Source: Candidatus Poribacteria bacterium
GTDB lineage: Bacteria; Poribacteria; WGA-4E; WGA-3G
Direction of reading: 5' to 3'
Assembly: GCA_021295735.1 (NCBI GenBank)
Contig: JAGWBU010000036.1
Coordinates: 15,635-52,989 of the forward strand
Length of the DNA: 37,355 nt
Shown here piece after piece: positions 27,493 through 36,254 of the stretch; position 1 is the first letter of the stretch, and every line of letters begins with the position of its first letter. Both the position numbers and the translations under genes were made by a program. Below the pieces are notes generated by a model. The model was not told where the DNA came from. It worked only from the letters and a program-made list of their open reading frames with translations, and did no database searches.

Positions 27493-29073
27493 ATGAATGA
27501 AAACCGAAATGGAAAGAGCGAACTTGGTATACTTTACGGTATTATTATCGCTATCATTGTTGGCGCACTTGTCGGTGGCTTATTCCCCGATTTTGCCGAA
27601 CACACACATATATTAGGTGATATCTTCTTAACATTGCTCAAGATGATAGTTGTTCCACTCGTTATCTTCTCTATGGTGGTCGGTATTACGAACTTAGGTG
27701 ATATCCGTAACCTCGGTTCTATTGGTGGACGCACTGTGCTTTACTATATGGCAACTACCGGCATCTCTGTCGTCATTGGGATGATTCTCGTTAACATCAT
27801 TGCCCCCGGAAAAGGGCTTTCATCGGGTGAAGAACTAACGAATGCAAACTATACGTTAAGCGGCACAGGTGATCTGACTGTTACATTGGACGGTCAAGTG
27901 ACCGGAAACTATACCGATAAATATGTCATCACACTCGACGATCAGAATGTGGTAGGCGAGATAAAATCTATTGATGGCAACACAGTCACTGTAGATCGAT
28001 GGCAAGTTTTATCAGATGATGTGGAATACATTGTAGCAGAGAGTGGTAACCTGTTAATGATCGATAACAAACAATTTAGTGATTTGGATTTGCAAGCAAC
28101 TGGTACCGGTGTTAAAATTTCCCTGCCAATTGCCTCAAAAGTTCAAGGTAAAGAGCAACGTACTATGGTTGGCACCATTATAGAGGTGTTCCTTGGGAAC
28201 AAAGAAACTGGGAAACAGGGTATGATTCCGTCAAACGTCTTCAAGGCGATGGCGAACATGGAAATCCTACCACTCATCTTTTTCTCACTGCTCATCGGTG
28301 CGGCTTTGTCAGTCATCGGTGAAGTAGGTAAACCCGCTATAGCTATTTTCCAAGCGTTTAATGAAGCTGTGATGCGGATTGTTAACTGGATCATGTTCCT
28401 TGCACCGGTAGGTATCTTTGGCTTAATAGCTGGTAGGATAGGAAAGGCGGACGGATTCGCTGGATTCTGGCCAGAATTAGTGGCTGTCGGAAAATATAGT
28501 GTTACGGTCATATTGGGGCTTGGCGTCCACGGTTTCATTGTACTTCCAGTGATGCTTCTCATTTTAGGAAGGCGAAACCCTTTCGGATACGCCAAAGGCG
28601 TGGGAACCGCATTGCTGAACGCGTTCTCCACAGCGAGTTCAAGTGCGACTTTGCCGCTCACTATGGAAGGTGTTGAAGAACAAAACGGCATCTCTAACCG
28701 TACTGCCAGTTTTGTTTTGCCATTAGGTGCTACCATTAACATGGATGGCACTGCGCTTTATGAAGCAGTCGCTGTTATGTTCATTGCACAGGTATATGCT
28801 ATACCAATGGGACCGGTGGAGCAAATAATTGTTGTGTTGACTGCAACGCTTGCCGCAATCGGTGCTGCAGGGATACCTGAAGCAGGACTTGTTACGATGG
28901 TTATTGTGCTAAATGCTGTTGGACTACCGATCGAAGGTGTCGCCTTGATACTTTCAATTGACTGGCTTCTTGACAGATTCCGCACCACCGTTAACGTTTG
29001 GGGCGACAGTGTCGGTGCCGGTATCATTGAAACTTATGAATCTGGAGATTCCGCAGAAGTTCCAGCGACTTAG
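27493..29073 (+). CDS. dicarboxylate/amino acid:cation symporter (DAACS family) with a periplasmic insertion
   Basis: This 526-residue inner-membrane Na+ or H+ symporter is GltP/DctA-like. Transport motifs are intact: HP1 serine-rich STASSSATLP, TM7 NMDGTALYEAV, HP2 AAIGAAGIPEAG and TM8 DRFRTTVNVWGD. The TM8 Arg fits acidic amino acid or dicarboxylate transport. Typical members have about 400-440 residues. The excess is a beta-rich segment at about 112-222 between TM3 and TM4 (TGDLTVTLDGQVTG, KYVITLDDQNVVGEI, DGNTVTVDRWQVL), predicted to face the periplasm and possibly forming a small barrel. AGGA lies nine bases before the ATG. The gene appears monocistronic, flanked by structured intergenic sequence on both sides. 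Confidence 0.95.
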   Translation: MNENRNGKSELGILYGIIIAIIVGALVGGLFPDFAEHTHILGDIFLTLLKMIVVPLVIFSMVVGITNLGDIRNLGSIGGRTVLYYMATTGISVVIGMILVNIIAPGKGLSSGEELTNANYTLSGTGDLTVTLDGQVTGNYTDKYVITLDDQNVVGEIKSIDGNTVTVDRWQVLSDDVEYIVAESGNLLMIDNKQFSDLDLQATGTGVKISLPIASKVQGKEQRTMVGTIIEVFLGNKETGKQGMIPSNVFKAMANMEILPLIFFSLLIGAALSVIGEVGKPAIAIFQAFNEAVMRIVNWIMFLAPVGIFGLIAGRIGKADGFAGFWPELVAVGKYSVTVILGLGVHGFIVLPVMLLILGRRNPFGYAKGVGTALLNAFSTASSSATLPLTMEGVEEQNGISNRTASFVLPLGATINMDGTALYEAVAVMFIAQVYAIPMGPVEQIIVVLTATLAAIGAAGIPEAGLVTMVIVLNAVGLPIEGVALILSIDWLLDRFRTTVNVWGDSVGAGIIETYESGDSAEVPAT

Positions 29074-29122
29074 TTTGAAGGTGGTTTAAGTGTAGGTTGG
29101 TTTGAACATAGTGAACCCATAG

Positions 29123-29310
29123 GTGTCAATTTAAGGATATACCCTCTTGTGGGAGTGAATCAACGCCAAATGCGTTTTTTGGCATTTGGCCAAATCAACG
29201 CAGCATGCGCGTATGGCATGCTGTGGGTTTTCAACCCGATATAACGGTTTGAGTCTCAAAAATCGGGCTTTCAAAGCCCTCCCACAAGAAAATCATCGCT
29301 AAATTGACAC
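29123..29310. mobile_element. MITE-like nested palindromic element
   Basis: Terminal inverted repeats of 11 bases are exact (29123-29133 and 29300-29310). A second exact 11-base pair lies inside (29145-29155 and 29279-29289). Between them are at least three further hairpins (CCAAATGC/GCATTTGG, CAGCATGC/GCATGCTG, GGGCTTT/AAAGCCC). It has no coding capacity. Flanks carry related 20-base direct repeats rather than a clean short target duplication. Confidence 0.55.
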
Positions 29311-29445
29311 ATAAGGGTTGAACGCAGTGAAACCCGACAAATGTTATAAGCGTTCTATTAGCATAGATTCGCTAAGACTTTAGTTGAACTTACGTTAGTT
29401 TATCCTGAAAAACACTTTTCAACGTAACAATTGAAAACGTTGAAT

Positions 29446-29501
29446 CTTCCTTGTAGGTGCGCTTTAGGAACGACCTATTCAAAAACGCACCTACAAGGAA
29501 G
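29446..29501. repeat. perfect 16-base inverted repeat
   Basis: The arms at 29446-29461 and 29486-29501 are exact inverse copies around a 24-base loop. The TTGTAGGTGCG core resembles the TGTAGG-type arms at 10491 and 19075. There is no T run, so it looks like a dispersed repeat; it lies 24 bases upstream of the permease start. Confidence 0.55.
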
Positions 29502-29525
29502 AACTAAAAACACTCCTACACTAAA

Positions 29526-31928
29526 ATGAACTCCCGAAACGACATAACTCCACGACAATCAGGCATTTCTGGCGAGACGGCTCTTGCAATCATTAGTGTC
29601 GCACTTGCTGCCTTATGGATAGCATTTGCCTTCTACCACGGCACGAGTCCCGATACAAATGGAAATCGGATACTGTTATTGCATCCGCTTGTTCCCATCG
29701 CGCTTATTGCGCTTCTCATCCGTATTTATCGGTGGGTTGACATTAAATTTGTCGTCCAGCTCGAAATCATTATGATTGGTCTCTGGCTCTTTGTTAGGAT
29801 GTTGGGAGTTTTGATGCCTTTCATCCTCGGTTTCGGATTTGCCTATCTCTTTCGGTTTCTGTGGCGTGCACTTCCATTCAAGAAGTATTACCAACGTGCG
29901 ATTGCGACTGTCTTAATCGTTCTTGTTTGTAGTGGTGTGTTAATTTTGACAGGCTTTCGGGTTAGCAATCAAGTAGGTCAGATGGCTAAAGGGTTACAGA
30001 AATTTTATCACGAATCATTATTGCCGTTAGTCGTAGGTGAGGAGTTTACGGCATTTGTAAGTGACGTTTCTGGTGAGACAGAAACCTTCTATCTTGGTAC
30101 GAACCATGGTATTTATTTTTATCAAATAAATAAAGATGTAGATGCTAATAAAGAAAATAAAGATGTAGATGCTAATAAAGAGAACACAGAACCCGAAAGA
30201 AACGGCATTACAAACGGTGAGCTTGTTGGAAAGCCAATTCAGACAATTGCTGTGAGTGATAAATTTATCTACGCTGGCACTAAAGGTGGGGTGTACCGAT
30301 GTAGTAAGAAAATTGTAAAGGTAGCAATGGGTGAGACAGAAGATTCCTTGATTACCCCAACTGAAGATTTGATATGGACAAAAATAAATGCCACACGTTT
30401 TGACAACCAATCTATTCAATCTGTTAACATACCATCATGGGATTCTTCGTTAATTTATGTTGGAACAGAAACAGGGCTTTATAAGGGAGTGTATACAAAT
30501 ACTGATTCAATAGAACAGTGGTCCCGAGTTGCAATTGATGGGGAGGAAGAAAGGCCTATTGTTAGTATTAATTCTATTGATAGATTTGAGAGGGCGCGCA
30601 GAACAAGATCTATTTATGTTGTTAGCACTACCCTAGAAAACAAAAAAACTGAGCAAGTAGTCCAGCAAACGGATCAGCAAAGAAAAACAAACACAAATGG
30701 TACTTCCCAATCTATTGATAACACAGAAGATACAGCACAAGATTCTACGAGTATAGAAAAAGAAATAGATGAAAGACCAAATAATGATGAAAAACAGGAG
30801 GAAATTACCACTGCCACTCTTGTCCATCGGCTTAGACATTCGGCGAATTCTGTTGCGATGGGATGGGAACCGTTAAATGAAGGTGATGTTCCTACGCAGG
30901 AAATTAAGATCCTTGCACCTACCGATAAGAGTGATATTAAACTCTACGCTGGAACAGTGGATGGGTTATATGAAAGATATGAACAGGGTAGTAAGGAAAA
31001 ATGGCGAAAAATGTCTGACTCGGATCGTCTTCCGAGATCCATTTCCCTGTTAGTTTCAGTGCCTTCTGGACTGTACGCGGGGAACAGTAGCGTTATTCAC
31101 CATAGTCCTAATAACACATCAGCATGGGAAAAATTTGCGCTTTCAGAACAGGGTATTTTGATCTATAGGGATGATCCGTATGTAAAACAGTTTCAAGAAT
31201 ATCTTACTAAGAAAATTCCTAGTTGGACAGCAAGTGGCGGTGCGTTTATTAGGTGGTTGTCAGGATTAGCTGGTTCCATTGCATTTCAGTTCGGTGGATT
31301 CATCGCGACTGTGTTCCTTGCATTCATTGTTTTTGTCTACGCAAGCCAAGGATTTGATAAATATTTCCGTGGTTTTATCAGTTTAGTTCCTGAAAAACAC
31401 CAGGAAACTGCTATGGCATACCTGCGGGAAATTGATAGAAATATGCATCAGTTTCTCAAAGGGCAATTTACTGTGATTGTAATTATTTCTATTATTTCTT
31501 GTATCGTCTATCGTATTATTGGCGTGCCCTTCGCGCTTCTTGTAGGCATATTAGCAGGACTCTGCAACGCAATACCTACTTTTGGTCCTTTCATTGGCGG
31601 TGGATTCGCTTACATTGCAATGTTGATGGGACTCGCCGCAAGCGATTTTAGTAGTACTGGGTTTCTCATCCGTTGTGTGTTTGTATTAGGTGCAATCCTC
31701 GGTATTCAGACAATTGACAATTCCCTTATTTCTCCGAAAGTGATGAGTAATGCTGTTGATGTCGATCCTTTGCTCATTATGTTCTCCGTTATAGTCGGTG
31801 CTTCTATTCTCGGTTTTTGGGGCGTCCTACTGGCAATCCCAATTATAGTTGTGATAAAATCTATCATTGCCGTTTCAAAATCTGCTGCAAATGATGCGGA
31901 CGCGCAACCCGCACAGGAGCCATCCTAA
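29526..31928 (+). CDS. AI-2E family permease with a large propeller-like insertion
   Basis: The 800-residue membrane protein has a normal AI-2E transporter frame (PF01594 type): N-terminal helices to about 148 and C-terminal helices from about 575. The characteristic GVPFALLVGILAGLCNAIPTFGPFIGG lies at about 666-692. Family members usually have 340-400 residues. About 370 extra residues (172-545) replace the usual loop and carry repeated YxGTxxGxY units: YLGTNHGIYFY (189), IYAGTKGGVYR (248), IYVGTETGLYK (310), LYAGTVDGLYE (473), a degenerate IYVVSTTLE (363) and LYAGNSSVIHH (516). This resembles a Ycf48/BNR-like beta-propeller, interrupted by a Gln/Asn/Glu-rich linker (371-430). The substrate is unknown. 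Its stop overlaps the der start by one base. Confidence 0.88.
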   Translation: MNSRNDITPRQSGISGETALAIISVALAALWIAFAFYHGTSPDTNGNRILLLHPLVPIALIALLIRIYRWVDIKFVVQLEIIMIGLWLFVRMLGVLMPFILGFGFAYLFRFLWRALPFKKYYQRAIATVLIVLVCSGVLILTGFRVSNQVGQMAKGLQKFYHESLLPLVVGEEFTAFVSDVSGETETFYLGTNHGIYFYQINKDVDANKENKDVDANKENTEPERNGITNGELVGKPIQTIAVSDKFIYAGTKGGVYRCSKKIVKVAMGETEDSLITPTEDLIWTKINATRFDNQSIQSVNIPSWDSSLIYVGTETGLYKGVYTNTDSIEQWSRVAIDGEEERPIVSINSIDRFERARRTRSIYVVSTTLENKKTEQVVQQTDQQRKTNTNGTSQSIDNTEDTAQDSTSIEKEIDERPNNDEKQEEITTATLVHRLRHSANSVAMGWEPLNEGDVPTQEIKILAPTDKSDIKLYAGTVDGLYERYEQGSKEKWRKMSDSDRLPRSISLLVSVPSGLYAGNSSVIHHSPNNTSAWEKFALSEQGILIYRDDPYVKQFQEYLTKKIPSWTASGGAFIRWLSGLAGSIAFQFGGFIATVFLAFIVFVYASQGFDKYFRGFISLVPEKHQETAMAYLREIDRNMHQFLKGQFTVIVIISIISCIVYRIIGVPFALLVGILAGLCNAIPTFGPFIGGGFAYIAMLMGLAASDFSSTGFLIRCVFVLGAILGIQTIDNSLISPKVMSNAVDVDPLLIMFSVIVGASILGFWGVLLAIPIIVVIKSIIAVSKSAANDADAQPAQEPS
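30129..30182 (+). repeat. 27-base tandem duplication inside the permease gene
   Basis: Units 30129-30155 and 30156-30182 differ only in the last base and encode NKDVDANKE twice. The duplication is in frame and lies in a linker between the first two propeller-like repeats. Confidence 0.85.
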
Positions 31929-33274
31929 TGCAAAACCAACTTCCTATTGTCGCTATTGTCGGTAGGCCTAATGTGGGCAAATCATCTCTCTTCAATCGCA
32001 TTACCGCAGATGCTCGTCAAAGTTCTGAACATCCGAAGCGGATTGCTGTCGTTAATGATAGACCCGGTGTAACGCGCGATCGTAACTATGCAGATGTAAA
32101 GTGGGGTAAAACACCTTTTACGATTGTTGATACAGGCGGACTGGACGTTGATCCCGAGGATCCACTTATTGATAACGTCCAGATGCAAGTAGACCATGCC
32201 TTATCTGAGGCAACACTCGTTCTGTTTGTCGTTGATGTTCGGACTGGTATTATGTCTCACGACATTATTGTTGCAGATAAACTACGTGCTTCTGGAAAAC
32301 CTATTCTCCTTGTTGCGAATAAGGCAGATAGTGTCAGTCTTGAAATGGACACGGCGGAATTTTATGCACTCGGATTGGAAGAGCCAGTTTTGACTTCATG
32401 CGTACAAAATATAGGTGTCCGTCAACTTCTTGACCAAGTTGTGGAAACTCTCCCTGAAGTTGATGACACATCAGAACCTGCTTCCGAACCCATCAAAATC
32501 TCAATTGTTGGCCGTCCGAACGTCGGAAAATCCTCGATCCTCAATTCTCTTCTCGGTGAAGAACGTATGATTGTGGATAACCGCCCCGGTACTACTCGCG
32601 ATGCTATCAATATCCGATTCGTATATCAAAATATTCCTTTTGAACTTGTTGATACTGCAGGAATGCGGCGAAAATCTTCAATTAAAGATGAATTGGAATC
32701 TGAGACAGTCCAGCGTGCAATTCACAGTATCCGTCAAAGTGACATCGCTGCGTTGGTATTAGATGTTACACAGGATGTGGCGCAGCAAGACAAAACAATC
32801 TCGAGTTTTATTGCACGTAACGGGAAAGCATCTGTGCTGGTTTTAAATAAGTGGGACCTCGTTGAGAAGGACAACGCAACCCACGGTGAATTTATGTCGC
32901 AAATCTCATTTCAGGTTCCACAATTAGACTATGTTCCCAAAATTTTTGTTTCCGCTTTAACAGGACAACGCGTTTCAAAAATCCTTGATGTTGCGCTTGA
33001 CGTTCATCGCGAGTATTGCACCCGCATACCAACGCCAGCGCTCAACGAACTCTTGTTAGAGTTACGAACAGCACATCCACCGCCGCGTGTAAAAGGCACA
33101 CGCCCAGCGTTGAAATATATGACGCAGGTTGAGACGCAACCACCGACTTTTCTGATTTTTGGTAGAAATACACACAGAGTTCGTCCTCCTTATACTGCTT
33201 ATTTGATTAACAATATTCGTAGCACCTTTGGATTTCACGGCACACCGATCCGCATCTTTTATCGGAGAAATTAA
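31928..33274 (+). CDS. der: ribosome-assembly GTPase Der (EngA)
   Basis: The 448-residue protein has two tandem G domains and a C-terminal KH-like domain, unique to Der, which acts in 50S subunit assembly. G domain 1 has GRPNVGKSS (12-20), DTGG and NKAD. G domain 2 (about 193-360) has [18 protein letters not shown] and NKWD. The KH-like part has [31 protein letters not shown]. Domain 1 carries a short extra segment in switch I ([22 protein letters not shown]). The ATG shares its A with the permease stop (TAATG), so the two genes are translationally coupled. Length is normal. Confidence 0.97.
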   Translation: MQNQLPIVAIVGRPNVGKSSLFNRITADARQSSEHPKRIAVVNDRPGVTRDRNYADVKWGKTPFTIVDTGGLDVDPEDPLIDNVQMQVDHALSEATLVLFVVDVRTGIMSHDIIVADKLRASGKPILLVANKADSVSLEMDTAEFYALGLEEPVLTSCVQNIGVRQLLDQVVETLPEVDDTSEPASEPIKISIVGRPNVGKSSILNSLLGEERMIVDNRPGTTRDAINIRFVYQNIPFELVDTAGMRRKSSIKDELESETVQRAIHSIRQSDIAALVLDVTQDVAQQDKTISSFIARNGKASVLVLNKWDLVEKDNATHGEFMSQISFQVPQLDYVPKIFVSALTGQRVSKILDVALDVHREYCTRIPTPALNELLLELRTAHPPPRVKGTRPALKYMTQVETQPPTFLIFGRNTHRVRPPYTAYLINNIRSTFGFHGTPIRIFYRRN

Positions 33275-33293
33275 CCATACAGTTTTCCATATC

Positions 33294-33362
33294 GTAGTGT
33301 GAGGTCTCTATGCCTCGCAATTTCCCAATAAATGTAGCGTGAGGCCCTTGTGCCTTGCAGTT
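33294..33362. repeat. pair of diverged 29-base repeats downstream of der
   Basis: Units at 33294-33322 and 33334-33362 match at 22 of 29 positions, and every difference is a transition. Each can form a small GAGG...CCTC-type hairpin. They fill most of the 127-base gap between der and the dehydrogenase gene. Confidence 0.6.
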
Positions 33363-33401
33363 GTAATTTTAATCCAAAAATCCTAACCTACGAGGAATTC
33401 C

Positions 33402-34391
33402 ATGGCACCCCCAAAAATCTTTATCACTCGCCCTATTCCCGAACCTGTTCTCGTCCGAATACAAGCGGAATGTGACGTTGACATGTGGCACACAAGTGCT
33501 ATTCTACCGCCTATCGCTGAAAAGATTCCTCCGCTTGACGGATTGATGACTTACGGACATGAACCGGTCACTGATGTGATGTTTGACACTGCGCCCAATC
33601 TTAAGGTTGTCTCTGTTGTTGGTGTTGGCTATGACCATGTTGATGAAGATGCAGCCAGAGAACGTGGCATTGCGCTTGGACATACCCCTGGTGTGCTCAG
33701 CGATACCACTGCTGATATGACATGGGCACTCCTGCTTGCTGCTGCAAGAAATGTTGTACCAGCCTATAACCACGTTCAGGTTGACAAGCAGTGGCACTAC
33801 TACGACCCGAACATTCTTTGGGGATATGATGTACATCACGCGACAATAGGGATTGTAGGTATGGGGCGTATCGGGTATGCTGTTGCCAAACGCGCTGTGG
33901 CATTTGACATGAACGTGCTATATTACAAACGTGAACGTAGACCCGATTGGGAAGCGGAACTCGGAATTGAATACGTTGAACTGGAACATCTGCTCAAAGT
34001 TTCCGATTTTGTTACGCTCCATGTTCCTTTGACAGAAGAGACTGCTCACATGATTGGAAAAGCTGAGTTTGAATTGATGAAACCTACTGCTATCCTCGTC
34101 AATATCGCCCGAGGTCCTGTTGTTGATCACGATGCATTGTATAAAGCACTCACGGAAGGACAAATTGCGGGTGCCGCACTTGACGTAACTGAACCGGAAC
34201 CGATTAACACTGACCATCCACTCCTTGATTTAGATAACTTACTCATAGCACCGCATCTCGGTAGTGCCACAATTCAAACCCGTATGAAAATGGCAACGAT
34301 GGCAATGGAGAATTTACTTGCTGGGTTGAAGGGTGAACGGTTGCCTTATGGTGTGTTGCATCCACCTCAATTAAACAACGGTATTTCTTAG
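33402..34391 (+). CDS. D-isomer-specific 2-hydroxyacid dehydrogenase (glyoxylate/hydroxypyruvate reductase-like)
   Basis: This 329-residue NAD(P)-dependent cytosolic oxidoreductase has a substrate-binding domain (1-100, 290-329) and a Rossmann domain (about 101-289). Motifs are VVGVGYDHVD (71-81), the nucleotide loop GIVGMGRIG (150-158) and catalytic Arg237 (NIARGPV), Glu266 (EPEP) and His285 (APHLGSAT). Spacing is canonical, so the enzyme should be active. Closest in style are glyoxylate reductases (GyaR/GhrB type); the actual substrate is not provable. A GAGG sequence before ATG 33402 supports the start. It precedes the AAA/PIN pair by 13 bases and may share a transcript. Confidence 0.94.
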   Translation: MAPPKIFITRPIPEPVLVRIQAECDVDMWHTSAILPPIAEKIPPLDGLMTYGHEPVTDVMFDTAPNLKVVSVVGVGYDHVDEDAARERGIALGHTPGVLSDTTADMTWALLLAAARNVVPAYNHVQVDKQWHYYDPNILWGYDVHHATIGIVGMGRIGYAVAKRAVAFDMNVLYYKRERRPDWEAELGIEYVELEHLLKVSDFVTLHVPLTEETAHMIGKAEFELMKPTAILVNIARGPVVDHDALYKALTEGQIAGAALDVTEPEPINTDHPLLDLDNLLIAPHLGSATIQTRMKMATMAMENLLAGLKGERLPYGVLHPPQLNNGIS

Positions 34392-34404
34392 GAGTAGAAC
34401 ACAC

Positions 34405-35700
34405 ATGCCAGAAGAAAATATCTCAGGCATTACCAAGATAGCTGTAAAGGGTTTTAAGTCAATAGCGGAGGAGTGTGAAATTGACATCCGTCCATTAACG
34501 ATCCTTGCTGGTGCGAACAGTTCAGGGAAATCCAGCATTATGCAGCCGCTGCTGCTGCTGAAGCAGACGTTGGAGGCACCTTATGATCCAGGGCCGTTGT
34601 TGATTGATGGGCCTAACGTTCGTTTCACTTCAACATCACAATTTCTTTCTACGTTAACTGACAAGAAAACGGTTGATAGTTTTCAGGTTAAGATTGACAC
34701 TCGTGATTCTGATTATTCAAATTCAATGGCTTTGACTTTTAGAAGTGGACAAAGAACAGTTGAAATAATTGAAATGACGTGTGAAGAAAAATTGCTCTCT
34801 GACAAATTCTCACCAACAGAACATTTAACTTTAGCACCTCAAATGACATCTGAAGAAATCAGATCGATAATTGAACAACATTCAATTCCAAAAGATTTTA
34901 ATATAGTCAAACGATTACGCTGTTTTTTAGTTTTTGGATCTCAAGATAGTGAGATTATTTACATTATTACACCAAAAGTTGAATCCAATATTTTCAACAT
35001 CATCTACCTTCCCGGTCTACGTGGCAATCCAGAACGTATCTACAGACTGACCAGTTCAGGACCTCTGTATCCTGGTACGTTTGAGCATTATGCATCAAGT
35101 GTCATTCACGAATGGCAAGAAACAAAAAGTAAACAACTGAATAAGATTACCGATTCACTTCATATCCTTGGATTGACAGCACAAGTTAGTACACAACAAA
35201 TAGGTAACATCGGTGTTGAGGTACAAGTGAGTCGTCTTCCGCATGACAGTTCCAGAGAGACGGATACGGTCAACATTGCAGATGTAGGATTCGGTGTATC
35301 TCAAGTCTTACCTGTTGTAGTAGCTCTGATTGCAGCTAAGCCAAGACAGTTGGTCTATCTTGAGCAACCTGAGCTGCACCTTCATCCCAACGCGCAAGTC
35401 AAGTTAGCACAAGTCTTAGCAGATGCAGCGAAGCGAGGTGTGCGTGTCGTAGCAGAAACACACAGCTCGCTACTGCTTTTAGGGATTCAAACGCTTGTTG
35501 CAGAAGGAAAACTCTCGCCAGAATTGGTCAAGTTACACTGGTTCTCACGGAACAAAGAAGGTATTACCAAAGTTGACAGCGTGGATTTAGACGAAGCGGG
35601 GACTTACGGTGAGTGGCCCGTAGATTTTAATGATGTTAGTCTCAACGTACAGAGCCGTTATATAAAGGCATCACGATCGCGTTTCATTGAAGGGACATAA
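34405..35700 (+). CDS. DUF3696-like AAA/ABC-type ATPase (OLD-related), partner of a PIN-like protein
   Basis: The 431-residue protein has Walker A GANSSGKS (36-43) after IAVKGFKSIAEE, a signature-like NIADVGFGVSQVLP, Walker B LVYLEQPELHLHP (316-328) and a D-loop/His segment VAETHSSLLL (349-358). It ends in a DUF3696-like tail (LDEAGTYGEWPVDF, about 394-407). This is the OLD/SMC-like ATPase core without a TOPRIM domain. The middle third (about residues 90-200) is A+T-rich and not recognisable, as expected for a variable sensor region. Such ATPases typically control a nuclease encoded next to them, and here the next gene is PIN-like. A defence or toxin role is inference. Confidence 0.88.
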   Translation: MPEENISGITKIAVKGFKSIAEECEIDIRPLTILAGANSSGKSSIMQPLLLLKQTLEAPYDPGPLLIDGPNVRFTSTSQFLSTLTDKKTVDSFQVKIDTRDSDYSNSMALTFRSGQRTVEIIEMTCEEKLLSDKFSPTEHLTLAPQMTSEEIRSIIEQHSIPKDFNIVKRLRCFLVFGSQDSEIIYIITPKVESNIFNIIYLPGLRGNPERIYRLTSSGPLYPGTFEHYASSVIHEWQETKSKQLNKITDSLHILGLTAQVSTQQIGNIGVEVQVSRLPHDSSRETDTVNIADVGFGVSQVLPVVVALIAAKPRQLVYLEQPELHLHPNAQVKLAQVLADAAKRGVRVVAETHSSLLLLGIQTLVAEGKLSPELVKLHWFSRNKEGITKVDSVDLDEAGTYGEWPVDFNDVSLNVQSRYIKASRSRFIEGT

Positions 35701-35701
35701 T

Positions 35702-36250
35702 ATGCGTCCAAGGGGTATGAAAAGAATCGTGGTAAATGCCTCTGTTGCGCGTGCTGCCGGTGGTGAGGGTGCTACTGCGTCTGTATCAATTAATTGCACC
35801 GAATTTCTTGAAACCTTTCGAGACAATACTCCACACCACGTTGTGATGACGTTGGAGTTGTCTGAGGAATGGGATGAACATCAATCGAATTTTGCAGCCG
35901 CATGGTTAGCAAACATGATTGCCACAAAGAGATTCCATTATGTCAAACTTTCCCAGAACCGGACTTTGCACGAGAAAATTGAAGCGACAGCAAGCCAACA
36001 AAAAGACATCAACGCGATGCTAAAAGATTTTCACCTTTTGGGAGCTGCACTGGCGACTGATCAGATTGTGATTTCGCTTGATGAAACTATTCGGACGCTT
36101 TTCGCACAAGTCTCTCAACGTGTTAGTGAAATTCGAGACATTATCTGGGTAAACCCTGAACGAACAACGAAAGAACAACCTATCACTTGGCTCAAGAATG
36201 GCGCACCGCCTGAAGTGCAACGTCAACTCTCTGCATATCCAATACAATAA
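35702..36250 (+). CDS. PIN-like domain protein, probable nuclease partner of the ATPase
   Basis: The protein has 182 residues from the ATG at 35702; AAGGG about nine bases upstream lies inside the end of the ATPase gene, and a TTG at 35687 is also open. The fold pattern is PIN-like: an initial strand KRIVVNASVARAAG, a central VVMTLELSEEW (Glu55/56), KDFHLLGAALATDQIVISLDE (Asp109, His111, Asp127) and a C-terminal helix and tail. PIN ribonucleases use three or four acidic residues. The first Asp is Asn12 here, but the others are present, so activity is uncertain. Coupling to the ATPase (1-base gap) indicates one functional unit. It is not a VapC with a VapB neighbour. Confidence 0.75.
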   Translation: MRPRGMKRIVVNASVARAAGGEGATASVSINCTEFLETFRDNTPHHVVMTLELSEEWDEHQSNFAAAWLANMIATKRFHYVKLSQNRTLHEKIEATASQQKDINAMLKDFHLLGAALATDQIVISLDETIRTLFAQVSQRVSEIRDIIWVNPERTTKEQPITWLKNGAPPEVQRQLSAYPIQ

Positions 36251-36254
36251 GATT

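Larger units (their letters stand above)
29074..29525. other. gene-free region with palindromic elements before the AI-2E permease gene
   Basis: These 452 bases contain no credible gene. They carry a 188-base nested inverted-repeat element (29123-29310), flanked by near-identical 20-base sequences (29099-29118 and 29316-29335), and a separate perfect 16-base hairpin (29446-29501). The promoter of the permease-der operon should lie here but is not obvious. Confidence 0.6.

Noticed and set aside
35687-35701. TTG start giving a 187-residue PIN-like protein
   Set aside because: The ATG at 35702 has a better-placed AAGGG ribosome site, and the TTG would overlap the ATPase end with no site of its own.
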